DNA of 64,000 bases from Actinernus sp. WN-2022 (GCA_030867875.1 JAOWCC010000791.1:62001-126000), one strand, 5' to 3'. Shown: positions 43,973 through 55,747, counted from the first letter of the stretch. Numbers and translations: made by a program. Notes: generated from the letters alone by a model not told the origin.

Positions 43973-46886
43973 GGCTAAAGTGAACAATCTGCACCGAAAA
44001 AGTGGTCGGTAAGTGGTCGGCCGACCACTTACCGACCACTTACCGACCACTTACCAACCACTTACCAACCACTTACCGACCACTTACCGACAACACTTGA
44101 GAACTGCAGTTTAGATGGTTTCCTCTGCCATTTATGCATTGTAACATACGTTTACTATGTTGTAGACAGTTGGATATTGATGAAAATAGTGTACTCATTA
44201 TTTTTGTCTGTTCTTCTTTGCAGCAATTTCTCAGTATGAATGCCAAAAATGGTCACACTCAACTCCGTGAATTAGCGAACCCGACAATACTTGAGAACTG
44301 CAGTTTAGATGTTTCCTCTGTCATTTATGCATTGGAACATATGCTTACTATGTTGTAGACAGTTGGATATTGATGAAAATAGTGTACTTGTCTCTTCTTC
44401 TTTGATCTTCTTCTTTGCAGCATTCACTCCGTGAATTAGCGAACCCGCGCCATCTTGGACGGCCATCTTGCCATTTAACAACACAGGCAGCCCGCAGCAA
44501 ATAAACATACTGCTATCTGCTAACAGTGATCGACTTTATTCATTCATTATAGACTATAATTATTGTGCAAACTACAAGTTTGGCGTGTCGAGAAGAGGCC
44601 ATTTATTATTAGCGTAAGCATGCCGCGAAGAAGATGCCATTTATTTTGTTTGTCGGCCCATCCCTTAGTAGCGCCAGCATGCCGACAAGAGGCCATTTAT
44701 TTTGTTCTGTCGGCCCATCCCTTGTTGTGCAACAGTTTACCGCTTTCACTAATTAGTAGCGCCAGCGTGCCGACAAGAGGCCATTTATTTTGTTTTGTCG
44801 GCCCATCCCTTGTTGTGCAACAGTTTACCGCTTTCACTAATTAGTAGCGCCAGCGTGCCGACAAGAGGCCGTTTATTATTAGAGTAAACATGCCGCGAAG
44901 AAATAGATGTTTTATTAAAACCAATTAATGTCAGGATAAGGGTTTCTGCAAGTTTGTCGGCAAGATCCCTCGTTGTGCAACAGTTTGTTACCGCTTTCAC
45001 TAATTAGTAGCGCTAGCGTGCCGACAAGAGGCCGTTTATTATTAGAGTAAACATGCCGCGAAGAAATATATATTATTAAAACGTGCCGCGCCGCAAAGTA
45101 ATATATTTTTTATTAAAGCCAATTAAGGTCAGCTAGGTTATGGGTTTCTGCATGAGGTCATTGCCTTTCAGAGATGGTGTGGCTCCTAAAGGAGCCGTTG
45201 GTTGTGGTTTATCAGACTAATCTGATTGGTAGAACGCCTCATCAAAGGCCATTGGCAGCAGCCTCCCATCAGCTCTCATCGCAGCCATCTCTTCTCTGAA
45301 ATTCCCAAGTTTTCTCCGGCATGTCTGTTCTATCGTCTTCACTGATGATACACCATTCCTTGACGCTTCTCGAAGAACAACGGAGAAGCACTGCGAGTCT
45401 ACCAGCTTTAGTTCCGCGATACCAACGAAATCCCTCACCGTGCTTGGGTGTCCTGGTTTGGAGGCTCTGGTCTTGTACCATTCTCTTTCAGGAGAGCGAT
45501 CTCGTCATCTTTTGCCTTTACAAGGTCTTGAAGCTCTGTAGTTGCCTTTGTTAACTGCTCCACTTTAGTGCAGAGTCGGTCTATCGTTTGCTGCTTGTCC
45601 CTGTTTAGGCGCACCAGTTCATCGTTGTCTTCTTTCAACTCTTCGTTGTCATTCTTTTCTTTTCGCAGTCTTTCCAGCTCCAATGTCAGCAACTTCTTCT
45701 CATGAGGCCACGTTTCATTCTGGATCTTAATTGATTGGTAGGCCTGCGCGACTTGCTGGTGCTTCCTCACTAGCTGATCGAAACACTTCTTGTAGTTAAT
45801 CGGTTCATGATCCGATCCTGAATCAGATGCTGAATCTGATTCAGATGGCTGTGGGACTGGAGCAGCCTTTGGCATGGTCTTTGCTCTCTTTTTTGGCAAC
45901 TGGCATCCACATCGGCGTTTATCGTCTCCACAAGAGCTACATACATTAACCAGCTTTAGTTCCGTTAGGACTGGTAACAAGTGATGGCATGCGGTCAAAA
46001 CAAAATGGGGGGGTTTCTCACTGTAAGCATGTCCTGAAATTGTTAAAGCAAAAGTGCACTTGAAAACACTTGAAAACTTCGCTAAATTCTCCATTAAGTT
46101 CAGGTGTATTTAGACTTGTTCTATTAATGATTTTGGATTTAAAATGGTTAGGGTTTTTTCAAATTTGGGGATTAGGTTTTAGAAGGTTTGTATGAAAATT
46201 CGACAAAATGAATTATTAATATGCTTACACTGAGAAAGCGCCCCCGACGGGTTTACGCTCGTGAAGAACTATCGATGTTATTGTTGGCCCTCATTGTTGC
46301 AAGAACACTAAAGTGTTGTGAAACTATCTTTAGAAGCTTTTAAGTGTTCTTATATGGTATTTTATTTCAACTGGACCTAGTGAAGAGATGACAAACACGT
46401 AATTTTTGAGGTCAAAACAAAATGGCGTCGGGTTTACGCTCGTGAAGAACTATCGATGTTATTGTTGGCCCTCATTGTTGCAAGAACACTAAAGTGTTGT
46501 GAAACTATCTTTAGAAGCTTTTAAGTGTTCTTATATGGTATTTTATTTCAACTGGACCTAGTGAAGAGATGACAAACACGTAATTTTTGAGTTCGCAAGT
46601 TACCGACCACTTACCAACCACTTACCAACCACTTACCGACCACTTACCGACCACTTACCGACCACTTACCGACACAGTTTTACCGACCACTTACCGACCA
46701 CTTACCGACCACTTACCAACCACTTACCGACCACTTACCGACCACTTACCGACCACTTACCGACCACTTACCAACCACTTACCGACCACTTACCGACCAC
46801 TTACCGACCACTTACCGACCACTTACCGACCACTTACCGACCACTTACCGACCACTTTTTTTCGGTGCAGATTGTTCACTTTAGCC
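43973..46886. mobile_element. Nested Mutator-like element with 9-bp duplication
   Basis: Inverted ends start GGCTAAAGTGAACAATCTGC and continue into arrays of CCGACCACTTA; 9-bp direct repeats ATAATATTT flank it (43964-43972 and 46887-46895). A 9-bp duplication is the Mutator hallmark. The left array is short (about 44001-44095) and flips orientation at a GGTCGGCCGACC palindrome; the right array (about 46597-46857) has more than 20 units. Interior: a 195-bp duplication (44095-44390), about 98-bp repeats with GCCGACAAGAGGCC (44570-45060), one ORF, and a 191-bp-period direct repeat at 46249-46592. No MULE transposase seen. Confidence 0.85.
45217..46094 (-). CDS. Coiled-coil ORF carried in the Mutator-like element
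   Basis: 219 codons from ATG at 46094: a CSSCGDDKRRCGC cysteine cluster near residue 55, a Ser/Asp-rich acidic patch (SESDSASDSGSD), then a long heptad-rich helix (about residues 105-205, LELERLRKEKNDNEELKEDN). The TGA at 45435-45437 overlaps a second frame that continues VRDFVGIAELKLVDSQ to 45217. This arrangement could be a 1-base frameshift, an intron or two proteins. I do not recognise the family; it may be a captured host gene or an element accessory protein. Confidence 0.5.
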
Positions 46887-47864
46887 ATAATATTTACCGC
46901 TCACCCGTCGCTTCCGAACCCTGTCATCAGTACCTGACTATAAACAGAGAATACTAATAATTATGAAAAGAGGTTTCTCCCCTCGGTTTTATTTTTCCCT
47001 GCAGAGAGAGAGATCATCTGCTAGCAGGCAATCTCGTTGCTGGTGCCAGAGAACCAGTTCAAGAGAGAACAGTGAACGAATAACAGCTCGCTTGAATAGG
47101 AAATTATTACCATGCAGTTTCAGCGGCTTTGTTTGTCAAATTTCGTGCGAGTATAAAAGGCTTCAAATGATCAACCCGGTGAATCCGAAAATCTCGGCAA
47201 AATCACTGTCTAAAAGCCCGAATTCCGCCCTTCGAAACCAGAGAGAGACCTGTTTCCACAAGCCCTGAAAATGATTTTAGGAAACTGTTCTTCAAGTGGA
47301 GTTTTGTTGCAGATTGTAGTCACGTAAGCCAGCCACGGTGTTCGGCAAAAACCCAAATCGGCTCCAACTAAGCGCTAATATATCTTTACATATAAAGATT
47401 ACATGTAATGGTCAGAATAGCTTCTCCATGTTGAAGGTGGAAATCGTGGACACAAACGGACAATTATTTCCTTTCGTTGAGGACGAACGAGACTGGCATC
47501 CATCAGAGGACTACGGCCACCTGAAATAAAACTAAAATTTGCATGACCAAATAATTTAAAACACTTAAATAAGAGGCTCAATAAGAAGTGCAATACAAAA
47601 AGGATCAACCTAGTATGATTTTTTTGACGATAGCTGGAAGGATGTCAGAGATGTAGAGAAGATTAAAACCACTACCATAAAACTCTGGATTTCGATGGCA
47701 TCGAAAATGGCCGCTATGCTATGTGAGCGCGCTAAGCACTGTGGGTGAGACGGCCCCTTTAAAGTGCATGTGAGCCCTAGCCAGTTATCATTAATGGCAC
47801 GCAGCCGGCCAAGATTCATAATTTTTATCGCAAGCTTGCAAGTAACATTCAAACTCTAGAAACA

Positions 47865-48815
47865 ATGGGTAAAATACAAGAGATAAATGGCTTTGTGCAC
47901 ACAACTCTCGAGAAGCTACCAGGAATTAGAGCAGACCTGGTTCGTTTGGACGATGACTGGCAAGAGTGGGGTTTTCCAGAACTGATCGAGAATCTCAAGA
48001 AATGGTATGACCGCAACCCCATAGGTGATGACCGGAAGTCAGATCAGCCCAGCCACCGCCCACCGAGGAAGGACTACGTCTACCATACCAAACCGGACGA
48101 CGCAAAGGCACCACGCTGTTGCATCTACTGCGACGCGGAGTGCCATAAGTCCACAGCCTGTGAGAAGATAAAGGACGTAAAACAACGCAAGAAAATCCTT
48201 AGTGAGAAGAAATTGTGCTTTAACTGCACGGGATCTAAACATCGAGCGTACGAGTGTCTTGGCAAACACACCTACCAACACTGCAGTGGTAAACACCATA
48301 CGTCCATATGCGACAAGCGGTCCAGCTCTGGTCATATGATGCTGGCAACAGGTGAAGGGACAGTGATTTACCCCGTGGCAGTTGTGGTCGTAGACGGAAT
48401 CAAGTGCAGAGCATTACTAGACACCGGGGCAGGAAGTTCTTACGCGTCTGCGGCTCTCATACATCGCCTCAACAAGCAGCCAGTGCTTACCGAGCGCAAG
48501 AGAATCGATATGATGATGTGTTCCACAACACAGAAAATCGAGGGCTACAACGTCAAGATCCAGAGTGTTGATGGGAAGTTCGAGATGACAACGAGGGTTA
48601 GCAAAGTTGACAAAGGCGTTCTACTTACAGTCCCTAACCCGAGATATGAGGAACGGATAAACAAGTATCGGCACCTAGAGGGTGTGGTCATGGACGACAA
48701 TGATACGAAGAATGAGTTACCCATCCATGTAATACTCGGTGCAAGCGAATATTCAAGAATTAGACTGATGCGAAACCCAGGATTGGACAGCCGTCTCAAC
48801 CAATCGCTGAACTAA
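47865..48815 (+). pseudogene. BEL/Pao gag C terminus and protease
   Basis: The gag helical segment (INGFVHTTLEKLPGIRADLV) is followed by cysteine/histidine knuckles (CCIYCDAECHKSTAC, CFNCTGSKHRAYEC), then a retroviral-type aspartic protease with the D-T-G-A triad in LLDTGAGSSYAS (DUF1758-like). The frame closes at 48815 but homologous text continues in another frame (LGWTMMSSGRETDLS), so it is frameshifted. Confidence 0.88.
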
Positions 48816-49660
48816 CCAGTCTAGGATGGACAATGATGTCCTCGGGTAGAGAAACCGACCTCTCCAACTTGTACCTAACGAGATCATCTGCAGCGGAGAT
48901 CGAGCAGCTGTGCAGCCTCGATGTGTTGGGTCTGCAGGACAAACCAGAGGGGGATCAGCAGATCCTACATTACGAGTTCATAGAGTAGTTGAATCAGAGT
49001 GAGGAAGGATGGTACGAGACGGGGTTGCTATGGAAACCAGGTCATGACCCCCTCTCGAACAACGAGCGTGGTAGCATAAGGAGGCTAGAAGGCCTGGTGA
49101 AGAAGCTACAGAAAGCTGTTAGAGAAATATGAGATAATACAGGAACAACTGGGCGAGGGAATAGTCGAGAGGGTGAGTGAGGAACCGAAAGGAAGAGAGT
49201 TTTACATCCTGCATAAGCCGGTCATTAAGGAATCGGCGGAGACAACAAAGGTCAGAATCGTGTTTGACGCTTCAGCCAAGGCAACCGAAAGCAGCCCGTC
49301 GTTGAATGACTGCTTAGAGACAGGTCCTCCACTTCAAAACCTGCTGTGGGATGTTCTTGTGCGAAGTCGTCTAAAGCCGATCGCTTTGGCAGGCGACATC
49401 AAACAAGCCTTCCTTCAAGTTCGCATAAGATCCAAAGACAGAGATGGGTTGCGTTTCCACTGGATAAAGAACCAAGACCCATCCACAGTCGAAGTACTCA
49501 GATTAACCAGAGCGTTATTCGGACTAGTGCAATCACCGTTCTTGCTAGCCGGAACACTACAGCAACACCTGAACATCCTGAAAGAAAGGTACCCACAGGA
49601 GGTAGAGGAGACTAATGAACAGTATATACGTAGATGACATCATTACAGGTGGAGAAACTA
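48816..49660 (+). pseudogene. BEL/Pao reverse transcriptase
   Basis: Pao-type RT: FYILHKPVIKES, VRIVFDASAK, SLNDCLETGPPLQNLLWDVL, motif A in ALAGDIKQAFLQV, and catalytic Y-V-D-D shifted into a different frame around 49625 (SIYVDDIITGG). Stop and frame changes near 48988 and 49130 make it inactive. Confidence 0.88.
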
Positions 49661-50554
49661 AGAGCGCTTCACAAATGGCACTCCAACGAGGCAGAGCTGG
49701 AGGGTAGGAGCGAACTCCATGATGACGAGCAACAGAGCTACGCCAAACAACAGTTGGGAGTGGCGAAAGGGGAAACCAAGATGCTGGGGCTTCCATGGAA
49801 CAAGAAGGAAGATACAATAGCTGTAACCTTTCCTGAGAAACCTGCTGAGACAACTAAGAGAGAAATACTGCGGTACCTCGCCTCAGTGTATGACCCGCTC
49901 GGTCTAGTGTCGCCTGTGACTCTCGTGGGAAAGCTTCTGTTTCGTGACGTATGCGATCGTCACCTACCATTGGACGAGAAGGTGTCAGATAATATCGGTC
50001 AACAGTGGCAGAGGTTTGTGAGGAGCCTCCCTGACAAGGTTGAAGAACCACGCAGCCTTGCGAGCTTCAAGGAGCCTATTGAAGCCATTCATCTTCATGC
50101 ATTCGGTGACACAAGTGGAGTAGGTACGTCAGCAGCTGTGTATGTCGTAGTCCAGCAGGCTTCAGGAGTGACGAAGGGTTTGCTAGCGGCGAAGTCTAGG
50201 CTGGCCAAGAAAAGCCTCACGATCCCAAGATTGGAGCTTGTGTCGGCGCATATGGCAGCCAACTTGGTAGATAATGTAAAGAATGCACTTAAGGGCTACC
50301 CGGTCAACTCAGTCCACGGATGGCTGGATAGCACAGTGGCGCTTCATTTGCTCAAGGGAGGAGGTACATACAGGCAGTTCGTGGCTAACAGGGTAAACAA
50401 GATCAACGCCAAGAACTACATAGAGTGGAGACATGTCGGTACTGATCAGAATCCGGCTGACGTAGGAAGTAGAGGATGTAAGCTTGACAAGTTGTCCAAC
50501 TCATGGCTGCATGGACCAGAGTGGTTGGCTCATCCACACCGGACGACATTGTGA
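49661..50554 (+). pseudogene. BEL/Pao RT connection and RNase H
   Basis: LGLPWNKKEDTIAVTFP, the YDPLGLVSPVTL motif typical of Pao elements, then an RNase H-like region with HAFGDTSGVGTSAAVYV, LTIPRLELVSAHMAANL and WLDSTVALHLL, and GTDQNPADVGSRGC. This stretch stays open to 50554. Confidence 0.88.
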
Positions 50555-51823
50555 CAGAATCGAGCAAGGAGACAGAAGCTGAAACCAAACTGACAAGGGA
50601 CATTTTCGCAGAAGCGGTAGAAACCAAAGACGAATTCGACGAACTTTTAGACAAGCGTACCTTCTGGCGAGCAATCAGAATCACGGCGTGGATTACGCGA
50701 TTTCTTCAGAATTGCAAGGATAAGAAGTCAGCACGAGTTGTCGGGCCACTAACGACCGCTGAGACAGAGAAGCAGGCGAAGTGGTGGATAAAGAGAGAAC
50801 AAGAGAGGTACTGAGTGTCACGGACAAGTTCAAGGAAGACCAGTTGAGGCTCAACTTACAGAAGAGTGACCAAGGAATCTACGAGTGTCGAGGAAGGATT
50901 CAAGGGAGCTACCCTATCTATCTACCGCCCAGCGGAGTGTTAACAGAGAAGATGGTGGAAGATGCGCATCTCCTAACCTTACACGGGGGAGTCGGCCTCA
51001 CAATGTCACTTATCAGACGTGATTATTGGATACCGCGTCTTAGGCAGTTAACAAAGAAAGTCGTGAACCACTGTTACGGGTGCAAGAAGTTCCACGCCAC
51101 GGCGTTCTATAATCCTCCACCGGGGAACTTGCCAGTTGCCCGCACTGAGGGTTCGACACCGTTCCAAGTGCTTGGTGTAGATTATGCTGGGCCTATAACC
51201 TACAAGATATCAGAGAAGAAGGAGGGCAAGGCCTACGTATGCTGTTCGCTTGTAGCCTAACTAGAGCCATTCACATTGAGCTGCTACCTGACCAAACCAC
51301 GGAGGGGTTTCTCAAAAGCTTCAAATGGGTCATCGCTAGACGGGGGAGACCACAGAAGATATACTCCGACAACGGAAGGAGTTTCGTGTCTGCAGCAAAG
51401 TGGCTCAAGAATGTCATGAAGGATGAGAAGATACAAGACTATTTGGCTCACCAGAACATCGTATGGCAGTTCAACCTCAGTCGTGCCCCGTGGTGGGGAG
51501 GGCAGTTCGAGAGGTTAGTCGGAGTTGTCAAGCAAGCTTTCTACAAGGCAGTGGGACGAGCGAATCTGACGTGGAGTGAGCTTGAGGATGTGATCCTTGA
51601 CGTAGAGGTCGCAATCAACAACCGTCCGTTATCTTACGTGGAAGATGATGTTCAGCGTGCGGTCCAACAGCTGTGTCCAATGGAGTTGTCTTGCGACAGG
51701 ACGGAGGTGCGACATGATGACCAGCCGCTGAACCCAAGTGCTAGAGTAGTTGCTCCGAGACGTGCAGCAGTGGATGCAGCAGATCGTATCAGGCAGATTG
51801 CGGAGCAGGAGGAGCAAGGCTGA
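50555..51823 (+). pseudogene. BEL/Pao integrase
   Basis: The zinc-binding H-H-C-C part (HLLTLHGGVGLT ... CYGCKKF) is followed by the core with D in GVDYAGPITYK, D in YSDNGRSF and the N-N-R-P-L-S-Y block. Frames change near 50810 and 51240. After VEDDVQRAV the text jumps to QLCPMELSCDR, so most of the usual C-terminal DUF5641 region appears deleted. Confidence 0.87.
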
Positions 51824-51949
51824 TAATATGAACATTCAGACCTGTTATGAAAAACATTGTTACTTTTAACTTTTATAAGCAGAGCTGTAATAGCTAGTGA
51901 TGAGAACCTGTTATGTATTTGCTACCTTCGGTATTAAATAGGGGGAGAG

Positions 51950-52194
51950 TGTCGGAGCGGAAATGAGTTGTATAACGTGACATTTGCGTGACGCGTGCGA
52001 GAGGCGTGATCTAGCTGTCATTCAAGTAAAATCACTGGGACAAGAAGACGAGCGAGGAAGTCTTCACTTCGGTGTGTGTGAGCGAGCGAAACTACGAGAC
52101 TTGTAAGCGTTGAAATCCTCAATTAGTGAGTAGTATGTGTAGAAATAAAACTGTGATTCAATAAAGTGTCGGTGCATGGGAACTATTCACGACA
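51950..52194 (+). repeat. BEL/Pao 3' LTR and polypurine tract
   Basis: Starts TGTCGGAGCGG just after a purine tract AGGGGGAGAG (51940-51949) and ends TTCACGACA, so it has TG...CA ends, 245 bp. AATAAA signals lie near 52144 and 52160. The 44-bp minisatellite resumes at the next base. Confidence 0.85.
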
Positions 52195-52475
52195 AAAGTA
52201 TGTATGTCGAGCCCTAGCCAGTTATCATTGATTTAAAGGTCAAAGTGCATATGAGACCTAGCCAGTTATCACTGATTTAAAGGTCAAAGTGCATATGAGA
52301 CCTAAAGTAACCAGTTATCATTAATTTAGAGATCAAAGTACATATGAGCCCTAGATAGTTATCATGGATTTAAAGGTCAACCTAAGCGCTAGATAGTTAT
52401 CATTGATTTAAAGGTCAAAGTGCATATGAGCCCTAGCCAAGTATCATCGATTCAGAGGTCAAAGTGCATATATCC
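52195..52475. repeat. 44-bp minisatellite, displaced remainder
   Basis: Six diverged units (GAGCCCTAGCCAGTTATCA) that belong with 47763-47796 and are homologous to 15797-16702. They are more diverged than the array at 16 kb. Confidence 0.88.
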
Positions 52476-53508
52476 ATCTCGGATTATTTCATTGAAATTA
52501 AACATATCTTCTTGGAAGTGTGAAAGATTCGGTCGCTTCTCGTGCTGGACTCCTTATATTGTGCGTTTACCTGCCTGTACGAGATGGAATGCCTCTCGTC
52601 CAAGATCGATTCAGTACCAAACGGAGAAGGGCTATTCAATTGTCAGTAATCTGCCCACTGATAAACACAACTCCAGCGCTGAGCTTCGCAACTGCTTTGA
52701 TCCTTCTTTTCACCACTACAGTCCACTGGTAAGTGTGTTTTGTTTCTGTTAGGAGAAGTTCATTTAATTGATGGATATTGAAGTAAGCGTTTTCAACTAA
52801 CAATGCATATTACTGATTTCATCTGACATCTTTATGCAAGTGTCTCCTTTTCAGTTCTTATGTGAAATTAAGGTTTTCTAAAACACCTTGCGAAATGTTC
52901 AACATGGCGTCGTCTCTTCTCCAAGATCAACCGTTCAGCCAACTCAGATAATCAAGAAGTCACAATTCACTCGAAGATCACTTTACAAGTAGCGAACAAA
53001 GAAAGCCGGATCTGGAAAAAAAGAGAATAATCGTAAATGACACTAATATTTGAAATAATCTGGCAAGCCAATACTGTAGACCTTGACGTCTTTTACTGGT
53101 TGTCGCAAATTCTGTTTACAAAGAGTAATGTGCGGATGTTCCAGAATGTTCATTATTATTATTATATAGCTAAGTAATTTCGCGAGCTATATGATTGGCC
53201 AACTTGCGGTCCATAAGTTCGCGCGCTTCGGTCCACAACTTACGCTACGGACCTCGCAATCAGTAAGAGGTATTTATCCTATAAATCTTATACTTGTCAG
53301 CCATTCAGAGCTCAGCTTTACTATGAAATATGGCTATAGATCAGGCCAATGAAATGCAGGAAATTTCGCGAGATTTCTTTATCAGCCAATAAGAATTTTT
53401 GCATGCAGGATTCTTGTTCACGGTATTTGCTTATATATTTTCTAGTAATTAATGCCATGTTTTTTTAATGTTATCGGATTCATTTTAGGAATTCATTAAG
53501 GACCATGC
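52476..53508. other. Intergenic, no gene seen
   Basis: The ORFs at 52420-52752 overlap the minisatellite edge and show no domain. CGCGAGCTATATGATTGGCC near 53175 is a short repeat-like motif. Confidence 0.4.
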
Positions 53509-54351
53509 ATTAAAGTGCCTATAACCCCAAAAATATTATTTTTTACATCGATTCTATATAGCGCCCTGACTAAGAATTCGAAAAAATAAAAGTGAAAAAC
53601 CTAAACTTAGATGATTTTAGTAGCATCAAAGTTAGGGAAAACATCCGCGTTTTGGGCTGCCTGTTTCCAGTTGGAAATCAGCGCAAGTCTTGTTGAGGGC
53701 CTGGAGTTGTGACGTCAATCGGACGTCATTTGACTACAACTACCAGAATCCTTTGCTCGGTTTCTTTTGTTCCTCTAGTTTAGACCATTGTCTTGCTATT
53801 CTCAAAGGAGTTGGAAAATCTGAATAAGGACTGGAAAACTTCCCATTTTTCCATACTATGTCAATTGTATGTAAAGCACAATTTTCCATAGTATGGAAAT
53901 ATATTTACAAACTGTTTCCATACTATGTAAATCAATTTCCAACAATTTCCATACAATGGAAAATTAAAGAAGTATGTAAAGTGTTTGGAAATTCAATTTA
54001 CAAACACGTGTGTATTTTGTATACCTTGTAAATAGTTTGGATAAATATGGACATCACATCTTTGTAAATTAACTGTAAATTGTATGTAAATACGGAGTGA
54101 GGGCGGAGGAACAGAACAGGGAGGAGGGAGAATTGGCAAAAAAGTAATCAGGGAGGAGGGTGAAATGCATGTCCAGAAAAACTAGGGAGGAGGAAGAATT
54201 TAGCATACAGGGAGAGGGAAAAAATGGGATCTACATACATGCTCTAGAGAGAAATTTTAAAACTCACTAGGGAGGAGGGAGAAATGTCGGAAAAAAATAG
54301 GGAGGAGTGAGATTTCACTACCCGTTCCTCTCCACTCCGGAGTGTACAAAC

Positions 54352-55747
54352 CTTGTAAATAGTCTGTAAATGCAATTTAGGAGGCCCGTGGAAGTTTGTA
54401 AATAGTTTGTAAATTGTTTGTAAATGCAATTTAGGAGGCCCGTGAAACTTTGTAAATAGTTTGTAAATTGTTTGTAAATGCAATTTAGGAGGCCCGTGGA
54501 AGTTTGTAAATTGTTTGTAAATTGTTTGTAAATGCAATATAGGAGGCCCGTGGAACTTTGTAAATTGTTTGTAAATTGTTTGTAAATTGTTTGTAAATGC
54601 AATTTAGGAGGCCCGTGGAACTTTGTAAATAGTTTGTAAATTGTTTGTAAATGCAATTTAGGAGGCACGTGGAACTTTGTAAATTGTTTGTAAATGCAAT
54701 TTAGGAGGCCCGTGGAACTTTGTAAATAGTTTGTAACTTGTTTGTAAATGCAATTTAGGAGGCCCGTGGAAGTTTGTAAATAGTTTGTAAATTGTTTGTA
54801 AATGCAATTTAGGAGGCCCGTGGAAGTTTGTAAATTGTTTGTAAATTGTTTGTGAATGCAATTTAGGAGGCCCGTGGAACTTTGTAAATTGTTTGTAAAT
54901 GCAATTTAGGAGGCCCGTGGAACTTTGTAAATTGTTTGTAAATTGTTTGTAAATGCAATTTAGGAGGCCCGTGGAACTTTGTAAATTGTTTGTAAATTGT
55001 TTGTAAATGCAATTTAGGAGGCCCGTGGAAGTTTGTAAATTGTTTGTAAATTGTTTGTAAATGCAATTTAGGAGGCCCGTGGAACTTTGTAAATTGTTTG
55101 TAAATGCAATTTAGGAGGCCCGTGGAACTTTGTAAATTGTTTGTAAATTGTTTGTAAATGCAATTTAGGAGGCCCGTGGTACTTTGTAAATTGTTTGTAA
55201 ATTGTTTGTAAATGCAATTTAGGAGGCCCGTGGAACTTTGTAAATTGTTTGTAAATTGTTTGTAAATGCAATTTAGGAGGCCCGTGGAAGTTTGTAAATA
55301 GTTTGTAACTTGTTTGTAAATGCAATTTAGGAGGCCCGTGGAAGTTTGTAAATAGTTTGTAAATTGTTTGTAAATGCAATTTAGGAGGCCCGTGGAAGTT
55401 TGTAAATTGTTTGTAAATTGTTTGTGAATGCTATTTAGGAGGCCCGTGGAAGTCTGTAAATTGTTTGTAAATTGTTTGTAAATGCAATTTAGGAGGCCCG
55501 TGGAAGTTCGTAAATAGTTTGTAAATTGTTTGTAAATGCAATTTAGGAGGCCCGTGGAAGTTTGTAAATAGTTTGTAAATTGTTTGTAAATGCAATTTAG
55601 GAGGCCCGTGGAAGTTTGTAAATTGTTTGTAAATTGTTTGTAAATGCAATTTAGGAGGCCCGTGGAAGTTTGTGAATAGTTTGTAAATTGTTTGTAAATG
55701 CAATTTAGGAGGCCCGTGGAACTTTGTAAATAGTTTGTAAATTGAGA
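54352..55747 (-). repeat. Left foldback array, GTAAATTGTTTGTAAAT type
   Basis: About 25 units of 50-67 bp, each with one to three GTAAATTGTTT steps and the spacer GCAATTTAGGAGGCCCGTGG. The minus-strand peptides read from it (LQTIYKLFT type) are repeat artefacts. Confidence 0.92.

Larger units (their letters stand above)
42560..47275. repeat. 463-bp tandem units inside the TTAA transposon
   Basis: GTCGACCAAGCGGAG recurs at 42995, 43458 and 43921, exactly 463 bases apart. A fourth unit resumes at 46887-47275 after the nested element. Each unit keeps a TATA-box-like GTATAAAAGG (or AATAAAAGG) about 50 bases before GGTGAATCCGAAAATC. The units share an ATG-started reading frame of up to 145 codons (MKRGFSPRFYFSLQ...) without recognised domain. 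Whether this is translated is unknown. Confidence 0.85.
42353..47758. mobile_element. 5.4 kb TTAA-flanked DNA transposon (non-autonomous)
   Basis: Perfect 29-bp inverted ends, beginning AGGGGCCGTCTCACCCACAG, lie at 42353-42381 and 47730-47758. TTAA sits on both sides (42349-42352 and 47759-47762). TTAA targeting fits the Kolobok or piggyBac superfamilies; the AGGGG start does not look like the CCC start of typical piggyBac. The inside holds four 463-bp tandem units and a nested 2.9 kb Mutator-like element; no transposase is recognised. The corresponding place in the paralogous block (15795-15798) is empty. Confidence 0.88.
47797..52194 (+). mobile_element. BEL/Pao LTR retrotransposon, 5'-truncated and decayed
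   Basis: Begins abruptly inside gag (in frame as AKIHNFYRKLASNIQTLETM before the ATG at 47865) and ends with a 3' LTR. Order: gag, CCHC-type knuckles, aspartic protease, RT, RNase H, integrase zinc finger and core. The 5' LTR and first part of gag are missing. It sits in the 44-bp minisatellite, only 34 bases after the TTAA transposon. Confidence 0.9.

Noticed and set aside
46587..46937. Open frame of repeated TDHLPTTYRPL
   Set aside because: Translation of the CCGACCACTTA array at the end of the Mutator-like element.
48039..48335. Minus-strand frame opposite gag
   Set aside because: Shadow of the BEL/Pao coding strand, whose zinc knuckles and protease are clear.
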